Positions 25,800-34,559 of a DNA stretch of 64,000 nucleotides are shown here, one piece after another. The stretch spans positions 8,246,001 through 8,310,000 of the forward strand of contig NZ_CP115300.1 of NCBI RefSeq assembly GCF_027625935.1, in the 5' to 3' direction. Numbering within the stretch: position 1 is the first letter of the stretch; each line of letters starts with the position of its first letter. The DNA comes from Streptomyces camelliae. GTDB taxonomy: Bacteria; Actinomycetota; Actinomycetes; Streptomycetales; Streptomycetaceae. Position numbers and translations under genes: made by a program. The notes beneath the pieces were generated by a model. The model searched no databases, was not told the origin of the DNA, and worked only from the letters and a program-made list of their open reading frames with translations.

Positions 25800-27602
25800 A
25801 TGCGGTCACCCTCGTACTCCGTCCTGCCCGCCCGCGGGCTCAGAGCCGCCGTCGTCCTGGCCCTCACCGCAGGCCTCGCCACCGCCGCCCCCGCCACCGC
25901 CCACGCCGAGACCGCCCCGGTCACGGCGGCCAAACCCTATATGGGCTGGTCGAGTTGGAGCATGCAGTCCTCCAGGTACCCGGGCCTCAACCCGGACGGC
26001 GACTACAGCTACCTCACCGAGGCGAACGTCCTGAAGCAGGCCGGTGCGCTGGCCGTACGGCTGAAGCCGTACGGCTACGAGTACGTCAACATCGACGCCG
26101 GGTGGTGGATGGACACCACCTGGAAGCCCGAGTTCGACGGCTACGCACGCCAGCAGGCCGACCCACACCGCTTCCCGCACGGCATGAAGGCGGTCGCCGA
26201 CCGCATCCACGCGCTCGGCCTGAAGGCCGGGATCTATCTGCCGGTCGGCCTGGAGAAGGAGGCCTACGGCGACGGCAAGGTCCCCGTATGGCACGCCGAC
26301 GGCTGCACCACCGCCGACATCGTCTACGGCGACCTGCGCACCACCAACGGCTGGGACAGCGCCTACAAACTCGATCTGGGCAAGCCCTGCGCCCAGAAGT
26401 ACATAGACTCCCAGGCCCAGTTGCTGGCCTCATGGGGCTATGACTTCCTCAAGCTCGACGGCGTGGGCCCCGGCTCCTTCAAGAACGGGGACAACTACGA
26501 CAACGTCGCCGACGTGGCCGCCTGGCAGCGGGCACTGGCCGCCACGGGCCGCCCGGTCCATCTGGAGCTCTCCTGGTCCCTGGACATCGGCCACGCCGCC
26601 GACTGGAAGAGGTACTCCAACGGCTGGCGCATCGACACCGATGTCGAGTGCTACTGCAACACCCTTGTCACCTGGGACAACTCGGTCGACGACCGCTTCG
26701 ACGACACCCCCGGCTGGACCCGGCACGCGGGCCCCGGCGGCTGGAACGACCTCGACTCCCTCGACGTCGGCAATGGCGCCATGGACGGCCTCACCAAGGC
26801 GGAACGGCAGAGCTACGCCACCCTGTGGGCCATCGCCAAGTCCCCGCTCTACACCGGTGACGACCTGACCGGGCTGGACGACTACGGCGTCAGGCTCCTC
26901 ACCAACCGTGAGGTCATTGCCGTCGACCAGGGCGACACCCCGCCCGCCCGGCCGGTCACGCCCTCCGACCCGCAGCAGGTCTGGGCCGCGAAGAACCCCA
27001 ACGGCACATACACGGTGGCCCTGTTCAACCTCGCCGACAGCCCCGCCGCCGTCACCGCCGACTTCTCCGCCCTCGGCTTCACCGGCAGGGCGGCCGTACG
27101 GGACCTGTGGAACCACGAGAACCTCGGCACGCACCGGAACAGGATCACCGAGGCCCTGCCCGCCCACGGCTCGCGCCTGTTCACGCTCACCCCGCACGGC
27201 AGCGCCCTCACGACCACCGCCTACGAGGCCGAGTCCACCGCCAACACCCTCAGCGGCAACGCCTCCGTCGCCGACTGTTCCGTCTGCTCCGGCGGCAAGA
27301 AGGTCGGCAACCTCTACCTCGGCGGCGCCCTCCGCTTCAACGACATCGTCGTGGACCGCCCCGGCACCTACCTGATCAAGGTCGCCTACGTCAGCGGCGA
27401 CGCCCGCTCGGTCAACATCTCGGCCGACTCCGGTGCCGCCGCGTCCCATCGCTTCCCCTCGACCGGTGACTGGGGGACCGTCGAGACCGTGAGCGTCCCC
27501 GTCACCCTGAAGGCCGGCGCCAACACCGTGACCTTCGACAGCGGTTCGGACTACGCACCGGACATCGACCGCATCGACGTGCCCCAGTCTCCTCGCCCGT
27601 GA
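25800..27602 (+). CDS. Secreted GH27 glycosidase (alpha-galactosidase family) with C-terminal CBM
   Basis: 600 residues. The signal peptide is GLRAAVVLALTAGLATAAPATAHA. The catalytic (beta/alpha)8 domain (about 45-375) has the GH27 pattern: YMGWSSWSMQ start, YEYVNIDAGWW, the nucleophile Asp in YDFLKLDGVG and the acid/base Asp in WRIDTDVE. A beta-sandwich follows, then a carbohydrate-binding module of the CBM35/CBM6 type (about 475-598: YEAESTANTLSGNA, with SGGKKVGNLYLGG). It should release alpha-galactosyl or, in one subgroup, beta-arabinopyranosyl residues outside the cell. AGGAGG at 25786-25791 precedes the ATG. First structural gene of the glycan operon; the GH95 start is 12 bases after its stop. 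Confidence 0.88.
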   Translation: MRSPSYSVLPARGLRAAVVLALTAGLATAAPATAHAETAPVTAAKPYMGWSSWSMQSSRYPGLNPDGDYSYLTEANVLKQAGALAVRLKPYGYEYVNIDAGWWMDTTWKPEFDGYARQQADPHRFPHGMKAVADRIHALGLKAGIYLPVGLEKEAYGDGKVPVWHADGCTTADIVYGDLRTTNGWDSAYKLDLGKPCAQKYIDSQAQLLASWGYDFLKLDGVGPGSFKNGDNYDNVADVAAWQRALAATGRPVHLELSWSLDIGHAADWKRYSNGWRIDTDVECYCNTLVTWDNSVDDRFDDTPGWTRHAGPGGWNDLDSLDVGNGAMDGLTKAERQSYATLWAIAKSPLYTGDDLTGLDDYGVRLLTNREVIAVDQGDTPPARPVTPSDPQQVWAAKNPNGTYTVALFNLADSPAAVTADFSALGFTGRAAVRDLWNHENLGTHRNRITEALPAHGSRLFTLTPHGSALTTTAYEAESTANTLSGNASVADCSVCSGGKKVGNLYLGGALRFNDIVVDRPGTYLIKVAYVSGDARSVNISADSGAAASHRFPSTGDWGTVETVSVPVTLKAGANTVTFDSGSDYAPDIDRIDVPQSPRP

Positions 27603-27614
27603 TCGGAGCCCGCC

Positions 27615-29966
27615 ATGGACACCCTGCCCAGCAGACGCGGCTTCCTCGCCCTCGCCGCCACCACCGGAGCCCTCGCCTCACTCCCCGCCTTCACCGCCGG
27701 CGCCGCCCCGCAGCGCCCCGCCGAGGCCGTCGCGCCCGACCCCCGCCACCGGCTCTGGTGGCAGGCCCCCGCCGACGAGCACTCGCTCATCACCCAGGGG
27801 CTGCCCATCGGCAACGGCCGGCTCGGGGCCCTCGCGACCAACGACCCCGGCCGGGAACTCCTCCTCGTCACCGACGCCACGATGTGGACCGGCGGCCGCA
27901 ACGACACCCTGGACGCCGACGGTCAATTCCCCTACGGACGGGACGACTTCGGATCCCTCACCCTGCTCGCCCGGCTCGCCGTCGACCTGCCCGGCCACGA
28001 CCTGTCCGCCGTCTCCGGCTACCGCCGCACCCTCGACCTCGCCCAGGGCGTGGTGACGACGTCGTACGTCCGCTCCGGGGTCACCTACCGGCGGCAGCTG
28101 TTCGCCAGCCGCCCCGACGACGTGATCGTGCTGCACTTCACCCAGGACGGCGGCGGACAGTACACCGGCACCCTCACCCTGCAAGGCACCCACGGCGAGA
28201 CCGGGGGAGCCGCCGACTCCTTCACCGGGTCCTTCCCCAACGGGCTGACGTACGGCGCCGCGGTCACCGCCCACGGCAACGGCGGCAGCGTCCGAGTCGA
28301 TGGTGATCACCTCATCTTCTCCGGCTGCCGCGAGCTGACCGTGATTCTCAGCGGCGGCACCGACTACGCGCCGGACGCCACCGCCCACTACCGCGACCCG
28401 TCCCTCGATCCCCGCTCCCTGGCCCGCGCCAAGGTCCGCGCCGCCGCCCGGCATTCCGCCGACACCCTGCTGCGCACCCACACGGCCGACCACCGCGCTC
28501 TCTTCGACCGGTTCAGCCTCTCCCTCGGCACGTCCACCGACCGGCAGCGCTCCCTCGACACCTGGGAGCGGATCCAGGCCCGCGCCCGGGACGGCGAGCC
28601 CGATCCCGAACTGGAGGCCGTCTACGTCCAGTTCGGCCGCTACCTGATGATCTCCGGCTCCCGGGGCAGCCTGCCGCTCGGCCTCCAGGGGCTCTGGCTC
28701 GACGGCAACGACCCGGACTGGATGGGCGACTACCACACCGACATCAACCTCCAGATGAACTACTGGACGGCCGACCGGGCGGGCCTGTCCCCGTGCTTCG
28801 ACGCCCTCACCGACTACTGCCTCGCCCAGCTGCCCTCCTGGACCGACCTCACCCGGCGCCTCTTCGGCGACCCGCGCAACCGCTACCGCAACTCCAGCGG
28901 GAGGAACGCCGGCTGGACCCTGGCCATCTCCACCAATCCCAACGGCGGCGGGGGCTGGTGGTGGCACCCGGCCGGCAACGCCTGGCTGGCCAACACCCTC
29001 TTCGAACACTACGAGTTCACCCACTCCCGTACGCACCTGGCGAAGATCTACCCGCTGCTCAAGGGCGCCTGCGAGTTCTGGGAGGCCCGGCTGCTCACCA
29101 CCACCCTCCCGGACACCGGCCGGGAGGTCCTCGTCGCCGACAGCGACTGGTCCCCGGAACAGGGCCCGCTCGACGCCAAGGGCATCACCTACGCACAGGA
29201 ACTGGTGTGGGCGCTCTTCGGCAACTACCGCACGGCGGCAGCCGAGCTGGGGCGGGACGCCGACTACGCGGCCACCGTCGGCGCCCTGCGCGAGCGGCTG
29301 TACCTGCCCGTGGTCAGCCCGAAGACGGGCCGGCTGGAGGAGTGGATGTCCCCGGACGACCTCGGCGAGACCACCCACCGGCATCTCTCCCCCCTCATCG
29401 GCCTGTTCCCCGGCGACCGCATCCGGCCCGACGGCTCCACCCCCGCCGGCATCGTCACCGGCGCCACCGCCCTGCTCACCGCACGCGGCATGAACAGCTT
29501 CGGCTGGGCCAACGCCTGGCGCGCCCTGTGCTGGGCCCGGCTGAAGAACGCCGACAAGGCCTACCAGCTCGTCGTCACCAACCTGCGCCCCTCCGAGCAC
29601 GGCGGCAACGGCAGCGCCCCCAACCTCTTCGACATCTACGAGACCTCCCCGGGCCGGGGCATCTTCCAGATCGACGCCAACCTCGGTACCCCGGCCGCCG
29701 TCACCGAGATGCTGCTGTACTCCCGCCCGGGGCACCTCGAACTGCTGCCGGCCCTGCCGGACGCCTGGGCGGCGGTCGGCTCGGTGACCGGGGCCGGGGC
29801 CCGCGGCGGGTTCGTCGTCGACCTCCACTGGCGGAACGGGACACCCACCGAGGTGCGGATCCGCAGCATCGGCGGGACCATGACCTCCGTGGGATACGCA
29901 GGGCAGTCCCGGACCGTCCGCATACGCCCCGGCGAGTCCGTCACGCTCCGGGACTTCGCCCGGTGA
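27615..29966 (+). CDS. GH95 alpha-L-fucosidase/alpha-galactosidase-type glycosidase, Tat-secreted
   Basis: 783 residues. A twin-arginine signal (PSRRGFLALAATTGALASL) precedes the GH95 architecture: N-terminal beta domain opening with LWWQAPADEHSLITQGLPIGNGRLGA, helical linker, (alpha/alpha)6 barrel (GLQGLWLDGNDPDW, DINLQMNYWTADRAGL, SPEQGPLDAKGITYAQELVW) and a C-terminal beta domain. GH95 enzymes are inverting and remove terminal alpha-1,2-L-fucose or L-galactose from xyloglucan and similar glycans. Together with the GH27 upstream and an esterase downstream this indicates removal of side chains and acyl groups from a plant-type polysaccharide. Its stop overlaps the GTG of the next gene by four bases. 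Confidence 0.9.
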   Translation: MDTLPSRRGFLALAATTGALASLPAFTAGAAPQRPAEAVAPDPRHRLWWQAPADEHSLITQGLPIGNGRLGALATNDPGRELLLVTDATMWTGGRNDTLDADGQFPYGRDDFGSLTLLARLAVDLPGHDLSAVSGYRRTLDLAQGVVTTSYVRSGVTYRRQLFASRPDDVIVLHFTQDGGGQYTGTLTLQGTHGETGGAADSFTGSFPNGLTYGAAVTAHGNGGSVRVDGDHLIFSGCRELTVILSGGTDYAPDATAHYRDPSLDPRSLARAKVRAAARHSADTLLRTHTADHRALFDRFSLSLGTSTDRQRSLDTWERIQARARDGEPDPELEAVYVQFGRYLMISGSRGSLPLGLQGLWLDGNDPDWMGDYHTDINLQMNYWTADRAGLSPCFDALTDYCLAQLPSWTDLTRRLFGDPRNRYRNSSGRNAGWTLAISTNPNGGGGWWWHPAGNAWLANTLFEHYEFTHSRTHLAKIYPLLKGACEFWEARLLTTTLPDTGREVLVADSDWSPEQGPLDAKGITYAQELVWALFGNYRTAAAELGRDADYAATVGALRERLYLPVVSPKTGRLEEWMSPDDLGETTHRHLSPLIGLFPGDRIRPDGSTPAGIVTGATALLTARGMNSFGWANAWRALCWARLKNADKAYQLVVTNLRPSEHGGNGSAPNLFDIYETSPGRGIFQIDANLGTPAAVTEMLLYSRPGHLELLPALPDAWAAVGSVTGAGARGGFVVDLHWRNGTPTEVRIRSIGGTMTSVGYAGQSRTVRIRPGESVTLRDFAR

Positions 29967-31183
29967 GCGGCCCGATCGGACGCGGCTGCCGCGTCGTCGC
30001 CGCCCTGCTGACCGCCGCCGTCTGCCAGTCCGCACCCGACCAGGCGGCCGAACCCCTGCCCGCCACCGCCACCCGCGCCTCCGGGGTCGTCACCTGGGCG
30101 GCGAGCGCGGACCGGGTCGGCACGGGTACGGCGGACGCGGACTACCGGCTGATCGTGCACACCAGCGTCGGCGGCAGCGGCCTGCGCGTCCGTGTCACCA
30201 ACGCCTTCGGCGACCGCCCGCTGACGGTGGACAGTGTCTGGGCCGGCCTGCGCGACCACGGCGCCGCCCTGCGCCCCGGCAGCAACCGGCGGCTGACCTT
30301 CGGCGGCTCCCGCACGGTCACCGTGCCCGCGGGCGCCCTGGCCTGGAGCGATCCGCTGCCCGGCAGCGTCCCCGCCGGCACCGACCTCGCCGTCAGCCTG
30401 CACACCCCGGACGCGGCCGGCCCGGCCGGCGGCCACGGGATGGCGATGCAGACGTCGTACACCGGCCAGGGCGACCACACCGCCGAGGAGAGCGACACCA
30501 ACTGGACGCGGACGACCGGCTCCTGGTGGTACCTCGACGCCGTGTCCGTACGGCCGTCCCGTGCGGCCACCCGGGCCGTGGCCGCGCTCGGAGACTCGAT
30601 CACCGACGGCTGGCAGTCGACCGGCGACCGGAACCGCCGCTGGCCCGACTACCTCGCGCGCCGCCTGATCACCGCCCGGACCCGCATCAAGGGCGTCGCC
30701 GACGAAGGGATCTCGGGCAACAAGGTCCTCGCGGACGGCGCCGGGCAGAGCGCCCTGCACCGGCTGGACCGGGACGTGCTGTCCCTGCCCGGCGTGCGCA
30801 CCGTCTTCCTCTTCGAGGGCGTGAACGACATCAAGGCGCACACCGGCGTCACCGCGGCCGATCTGATCGCCGGGTACCGGGAGATCGCACGCCGGGCCCA
30901 CGCGGCCGGAAAATGCGTCGTCGTCGCCACGGTCGGCCCGTTCAAGGGCTGGCCCGAATGGGACCCGGCCGCCGAGACCGTACGCCAGGAGGTCAACCGG
31001 TACCTGCGCACCAGCCATGACGTCGACGCCGTGACCGACTTCGACCGCGCCCTGCGCAGCCCCTACGACCCCGAGCGGATCCTGCCGTTCTTCGACGGCG
31101 GCGACCATCTGCACCCCAACGACAAGGGAATGCGGGCCCTGGCCGACGCCGTCGACCTCGGCCGCCTGGACTGCGCCCGCTGA
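29963..31183 (+). CDS. Secreted SGNH/GDSL hydrolase (probable carbohydrate esterase)
   Basis: 406 residues. N-terminal signal (GRGCRVVAALLTAAVCQSA), then an N-terminal beta-sandwich of about 150 residues (RLIVHTSVGGSGLRVRVTNAF) and a GDSL hydrolase domain from about 200. The catalytic Ser is in VAALGDSITDGW, Gly in EGISGNKV, Asn in FEGVNDIKAH, and the Asp-x-x-His pair in GGDHLHPNDKGM. These are the four SGNH blocks. It likely removes acetyl or other acyl groups from the polysaccharide attacked by the neighbouring GH27 and GH95. The GTG overlaps the GH95 stop (GTGA), so translation is coupled. Its 3' end faces the LuxR gene with 16 bases between. Confidence 0.88.
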   Translation: MSGPIGRGCRVVAALLTAAVCQSAPDQAAEPLPATATRASGVVTWAASADRVGTGTADADYRLIVHTSVGGSGLRVRVTNAFGDRPLTVDSVWAGLRDHGAALRPGSNRRLTFGGSRTVTVPAGALAWSDPLPGSVPAGTDLAVSLHTPDAAGPAGGHGMAMQTSYTGQGDHTAEESDTNWTRTTGSWWYLDAVSVRPSRAATRAVAALGDSITDGWQSTGDRNRRWPDYLARRLITARTRIKGVADEGISGNKVLADGAGQSALHRLDRDVLSLPGVRTVFLFEGVNDIKAHTGVTAADLIAGYREIARRAHAAGKCVVVATVGPFKGWPEWDPAAETVRQEVNRYLRTSHDVDAVTDFDRALRSPYDPERILPFFDGGDHLHPNDKGMRALADAVDLGRLDCAR

Positions 31184-31199
31184 CCGAGGGCCGGCCCGG

Positions 31200-34154
31200 T
31201 CAGCCCGACCCGGCCGGCTCCGGCGCGATCAGCCCTGTGCGGTAGGCGATCGCCACCGCCTCCGTACGGCTCGCCGCGCCCAGTTTGGCCAGGATGTTGG
31301 AGACGTGCACGCTCGCCGTCTTGCCGGTGATGAACAGCTCCTCGCCGATCTGCCGGTTGCTGCGGCCCCGCGCGAGCAGCCGCAGTACATCCCGCTCCCG
31401 GGCGGTGAGGGACACGGTGGGGGCAGCGGCAGCGGCCTGGTGGTCCCGGCGGGACAGCGCGTCGATCCGCTCCAGCAGCGGCGCCGCGCCGAGCCGGGCC
31501 GCCGTCTCGCGGGCGAGCCGTATCTGCTCCGCCGCCTCGGTACGGCGCTCCCGGGCAAGCAGCGCCTCGGCGAACCGGACCCGGCAGCGTGCCTGCTCGT
31601 ACACGTCGCCGTACCCGAACGCGGCGACCGCCTTCGCCCAGGCCGCCGGATCCGGCCCGGACACGGCCGTCGCCCACTCCGCCTCGGCGCGGGCCAGCCA
31701 GGCCTCCCCCTCCGGGCCCCGCGTGCGGCCCTCCTTGCCCGAGGCGGCCGTCGCGCGCGCCAGCTCCACCAGTTCGGTCGCCGTGTCCGTCCAGCGGGCG
31801 AACTCCCGGTCGTCGCCGGCCCGGCGCGGCTCGGCCGTGCGGTCGGCCACCGCCGTCAGACACAGCGCGGCGAGCCGGACCAGCACACCCGGCCGGTGTG
31901 TCGTCTCGTCGGACAGGGCCGCGGCCGCCTCCCGCATGTGCTCGACCGCCGCCTGCGGATCGCCGGCCCGCGCGGCCGCGTCGGTGAGGACGACCCCGGC
32001 CACCAGCGTGCCCATCCAGTCGAACGGGCCCGCCAGCAGCGCGCGGGCCCCGGCGACGGCGCTCTCCTCGCCGCGTGCCAGCGCCACGTACAGCACCGGG
32101 CTGTCGGCGAAGCCGGCGCTCGCCGGGGCCGGCACCGCCGGGTCGGCCGCGGCGGCCAGGCACTCGTCCCAGCGGCCCAGCGTGTACAGCGCCAGCAGCC
32201 GCAGATAGCGCAGGCCCAGCGGATACGTCGAGGACAGCAGCCCGGCCCGGCGCGCCCGGTCCAGGCCCTCGCCGAGCAGGGACAGGCAGGCTTCGAGGTC
32301 ACCGCTCTCGAAGGCACCGACGGCCAGGTTGAACAGCGCGCGCATCTCCACCGGAGCGTGCCCGGCGGAGCGGGCCAGCTCCCGGGCCCGGTGCAGCCGC
32401 TCCCTGCCCTCGCGGGTGCCCCGGCTCGCCCCGTCGAGGCCGACGAGGGAGATCAGCAGGTCGGCCTGGGCGCCGGTCACGCCCAGGTCCTCGGCGACGG
32501 GCAGGGCCTGCCGGGCGACGCGCAGCGCGGTCTCGTCCTCGCCCACCTGCCGGGCCGCCGCGACATGCGTGGCCGCCGCCCACACCCACGTCCGGGACGG
32601 CGGCTCGGCGGGGATCAGGGCCAGCGCCTCGCTGCTGTAGCGGTACGCCGCCGTCAGGCTGTCCACGCTCAGCAGGTTCCCCGCGAGGGTGTACCGCACC
32701 CGGGCGGCCAGTTCGGAATCGGCGTCCCGGCCGATCCCGGCGAGTGCGGCACGGGTCAGCGCGACCGCGCGGTGCGCGTCCCCGGCGTGCGCGGCCGCCG
32801 CCGAGGCGCGCAGGGTCAGGGCGATCCGGTCCCGGCCCGCCGCCCCCGGCCGCTCGGGCTCCGGCACCGAGGGCCACAGGTCCAGGGCGGTCTCCAGATG
32901 CCGCAGCTCCTCGGCGGGCGCCCCCAGCCGCCGGGCGTGGTCGGCCGCCTCCAGACAGGCGGCGAGCGCCCCGGGCAGGTCGTGGCTCTCGCGGGCGTGA
33001 TGCGCGCGCTCGGCGGCGGTCTCCGGGGCCCGGCCCCGCGCGGCGAGCAGCCGGGCGTACGCGCCGTGCAGCCGGGACCGCTCGCCGGGCAGCAGATCGG
33101 TGTAGACCGCCTCGCGAGTCAGCGCGTGCCGGAAGGCGTAGGTGTCCGCCGGTCCGGGGACGAGCAGTTGCCGTCCGACGGCCTCGCGCAGCGCCGACTC
33201 CAGCTCGTCGTCCGGGAGCCCGGCGGCATCGCGCAGCAGGTCGTGCTCCACCCGGCGCCCGGCCACCGCGGCGGTCCGCAGCACCTGCTGGGCGGTCTCG
33301 GACAGCTGCTCGACCCGGATGAGCAGCAGATCCGCGAGCCCGCTCGGCACCCCGCCGCAGTCGGCGCCGGAAGCCGCGAACAGCTCCTGCGCGTAGAACG
33401 CGTTGCCCTCCGCGCGGGCCACGATGCCGCGTACGACGGACTCGGACAGCGGACGGTCCTCCAGGGCCCGCACCAGCCGCGCGACCTCCGGGTCCGGCAG
33501 CGGCCGCAGCTCCAGGCGCTCCACGGCCGGCAGCCTGACCAGCTCGGCGAGCAGCGGGCGCAGGGGGTGGCGGCGGTGCAGATCGTCCGCCCGGTACGAG
33601 GCGAGGACCGTCAGGCGCCGGCCGGGGGCGCCGCTGCCCGGCCGGTGCGGCATGCCCCGGCTGAGCAGGAAGCGCAGCAGGTCCCGGGACGACTGGTCGG
33701 CCCAGTGCAGATCCTCCAGGACGAGCAGCAGCGGTGCCACGGCGGCCAGTTCGGCCAGCAGCCCGGCGACGTCCTCGAACAGCCGCAGCCGGCCGTCCGG
33801 ACCGTCCGCCGCGTCCGTGCCCGCGCCCAGCAGCCGGTCCACCACCGGATGCGCGGCCAGCACGGACGTGAAGCGCGCGTCGGCCGCGAGCGCGCCGAGG
33901 ATCTCGGTGAACGGCAGATACGGCAGGCCGACGTCCCCGAGGTCCACGCAGTGCCCGGTGACGACGGTCGTCCCCGCCCGCTCCGCCCGCCCGGCGACCT
34001 CGTCCAGCAGCCGCGTCTTGCCGACCCCCGCGTCCCCGGCGACCAGCACACCCCGCGCCTCACCGCCCCGGGCACGCTCCAGCACGCCTAGGAGCCGGGC
34101 CAGTTCCTCGTCCCGCCCGATCAAGGGCGGCGCACTGAAGACGATCTGTGACAC
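31200..34154 (-). CDS. Large LuxR-family ATPase regulator (LAL type)
   Basis: 984 residues. An AAA/STAND ATPase domain opens the protein: Walker A is AGDAGVGKTRLLDE and Walker B is LLLVLEDLHWADQSS. A long TPR-like helical middle (about 380-880) follows, and the C-terminal 60 residues are a LuxR helix-turn-helix (LTARERDVLRLLARGRSNRQIGEELFITG). Such LAL regulators bind an effector through the helical region and activate nearby operons. The start GTG (34154) gives the usual LIGRDEEL opening within 20 residues. Its 3' end faces the glycan operon, which could be a target; so could a distant locus. Confidence 0.9.
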   Translation of the reverse strand: MSQIVFSAPPLIGRDEELARLLGVLERARGGEARGVLVAGDAGVGKTRLLDEVAGRAERAGTTVVTGHCVDLGDVGLPYLPFTEILGALAADARFTSVLAAHPVVDRLLGAGTDAADGPDGRLRLFEDVAGLLAELAAVAPLLLVLEDLHWADQSSRDLLRFLLSRGMPHRPGSGAPGRRLTVLASYRADDLHRRHPLRPLLAELVRLPAVERLELRPLPDPEVARLVRALEDRPLSESVVRGIVARAEGNAFYAQELFAASGADCGGVPSGLADLLLIRVEQLSETAQQVLRTAAVAGRRVEHDLLRDAAGLPDDELESALREAVGRQLLVPGPADTYAFRHALTREAVYTDLLPGERSRLHGAYARLLAARGRAPETAAERAHHARESHDLPGALAACLEAADHARRLGAPAEELRHLETALDLWPSVPEPERPGAAGRDRIALTLRASAAAAHAGDAHRAVALTRAALAGIGRDADSELAARVRYTLAGNLLSVDSLTAAYRYSSEALALIPAEPPSRTWVWAAATHVAAARQVGEDETALRVARQALPVAEDLGVTGAQADLLISLVGLDGASRGTREGRERLHRARELARSAGHAPVEMRALFNLAVGAFESGDLEACLSLLGEGLDRARRAGLLSSTYPLGLRYLRLLALYTLGRWDECLAAAADPAVPAPASAGFADSPVLYVALARGEESAVAGARALLAGPFDWMGTLVAGVVLTDAAARAGDPQAAVEHMREAAAALSDETTHRPGVLVRLAALCLTAVADRTAEPRRAGDDREFARWTDTATELVELARATAASGKEGRTRGPEGEAWLARAEAEWATAVSGPDPAAWAKAVAAFGYGDVYEQARCRVRFAEALLARERRTEAAEQIRLARETAARLGAAPLLERIDALSRRDHQAAAAAPTVSLTARERDVLRLLARGRSNRQIGEELFITGKTASVHVSNILAKLGAASRTEAVAIAYRTGLIAPEPAGSG

Positions 34155-34208
34155 GCGCCTATGGTGACACGGGCCACCGACCACGCCGTGCGTGCGGCCG
34201 GGTACGGA

Positions 34209-34559
34209 TCAGCGCAGCGTCTCCGCCCAGTTCGCCGGCACCCGTCCCGCCGGGCCCGGTACCGGCTGGTCGGCCGGATGGCTGGCCGGCGGGGCCAGTT
34301 CGGGCCCCGAGGCGTACAGCTCGTCCGTGGCGTAGTTCCAGAACCACTCCTCGCCCGGCTCGAAGCTCCGGATCACCGGGTGCCCGGTGGCGTGGTAGTG
34401 GGCGGTGGCGTGCTTGGCGGGGGAGTCGTCGCAGCAGCCGATGTGCCCGCACTGCGCGCAGCGGCGCAGGTGGAACCACCAGCCGCCGGCCTCCTCGCAC
34501 TCCAGGCACCCGGTGCCGCTGGGCGCGGCGGTCGGGTCGAGTCCCTCGACGTCGTTCAT
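34209..34559 (-). CDS. UBP-type (ubiquitin-binding-type) zinc-finger protein
   Basis: 116 residues. The ZnF-UBP domain fills most of the protein: CxxC at 18/21, CxxC at 34/37, C42, and histidines at 50, 54, 56 and 60 (KHATAHYHATGH), followed by FEPGEEWFWNY. In eukaryotes this domain binds the C-terminus of free ubiquitin; bacteria have no ubiquitin, so the ligand here is unknown, perhaps the C-terminal tail of another protein. The tail is Pro-rich. The ATG overlaps the stop of the cNMP-histidine kinase gene by four bases, making this the third gene of a signalling operon. Confidence 0.88.
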   Translation of the reverse strand: MNDVEGLDPTAAPSGTGCLECEEAGGWWFHLRRCAQCGHIGCCDDSPAKHATAHYHATGHPVIRSFEPGEEWFWNYATDELYASGPELAPPASHPADQPVPGPAGRVPANWAETLR

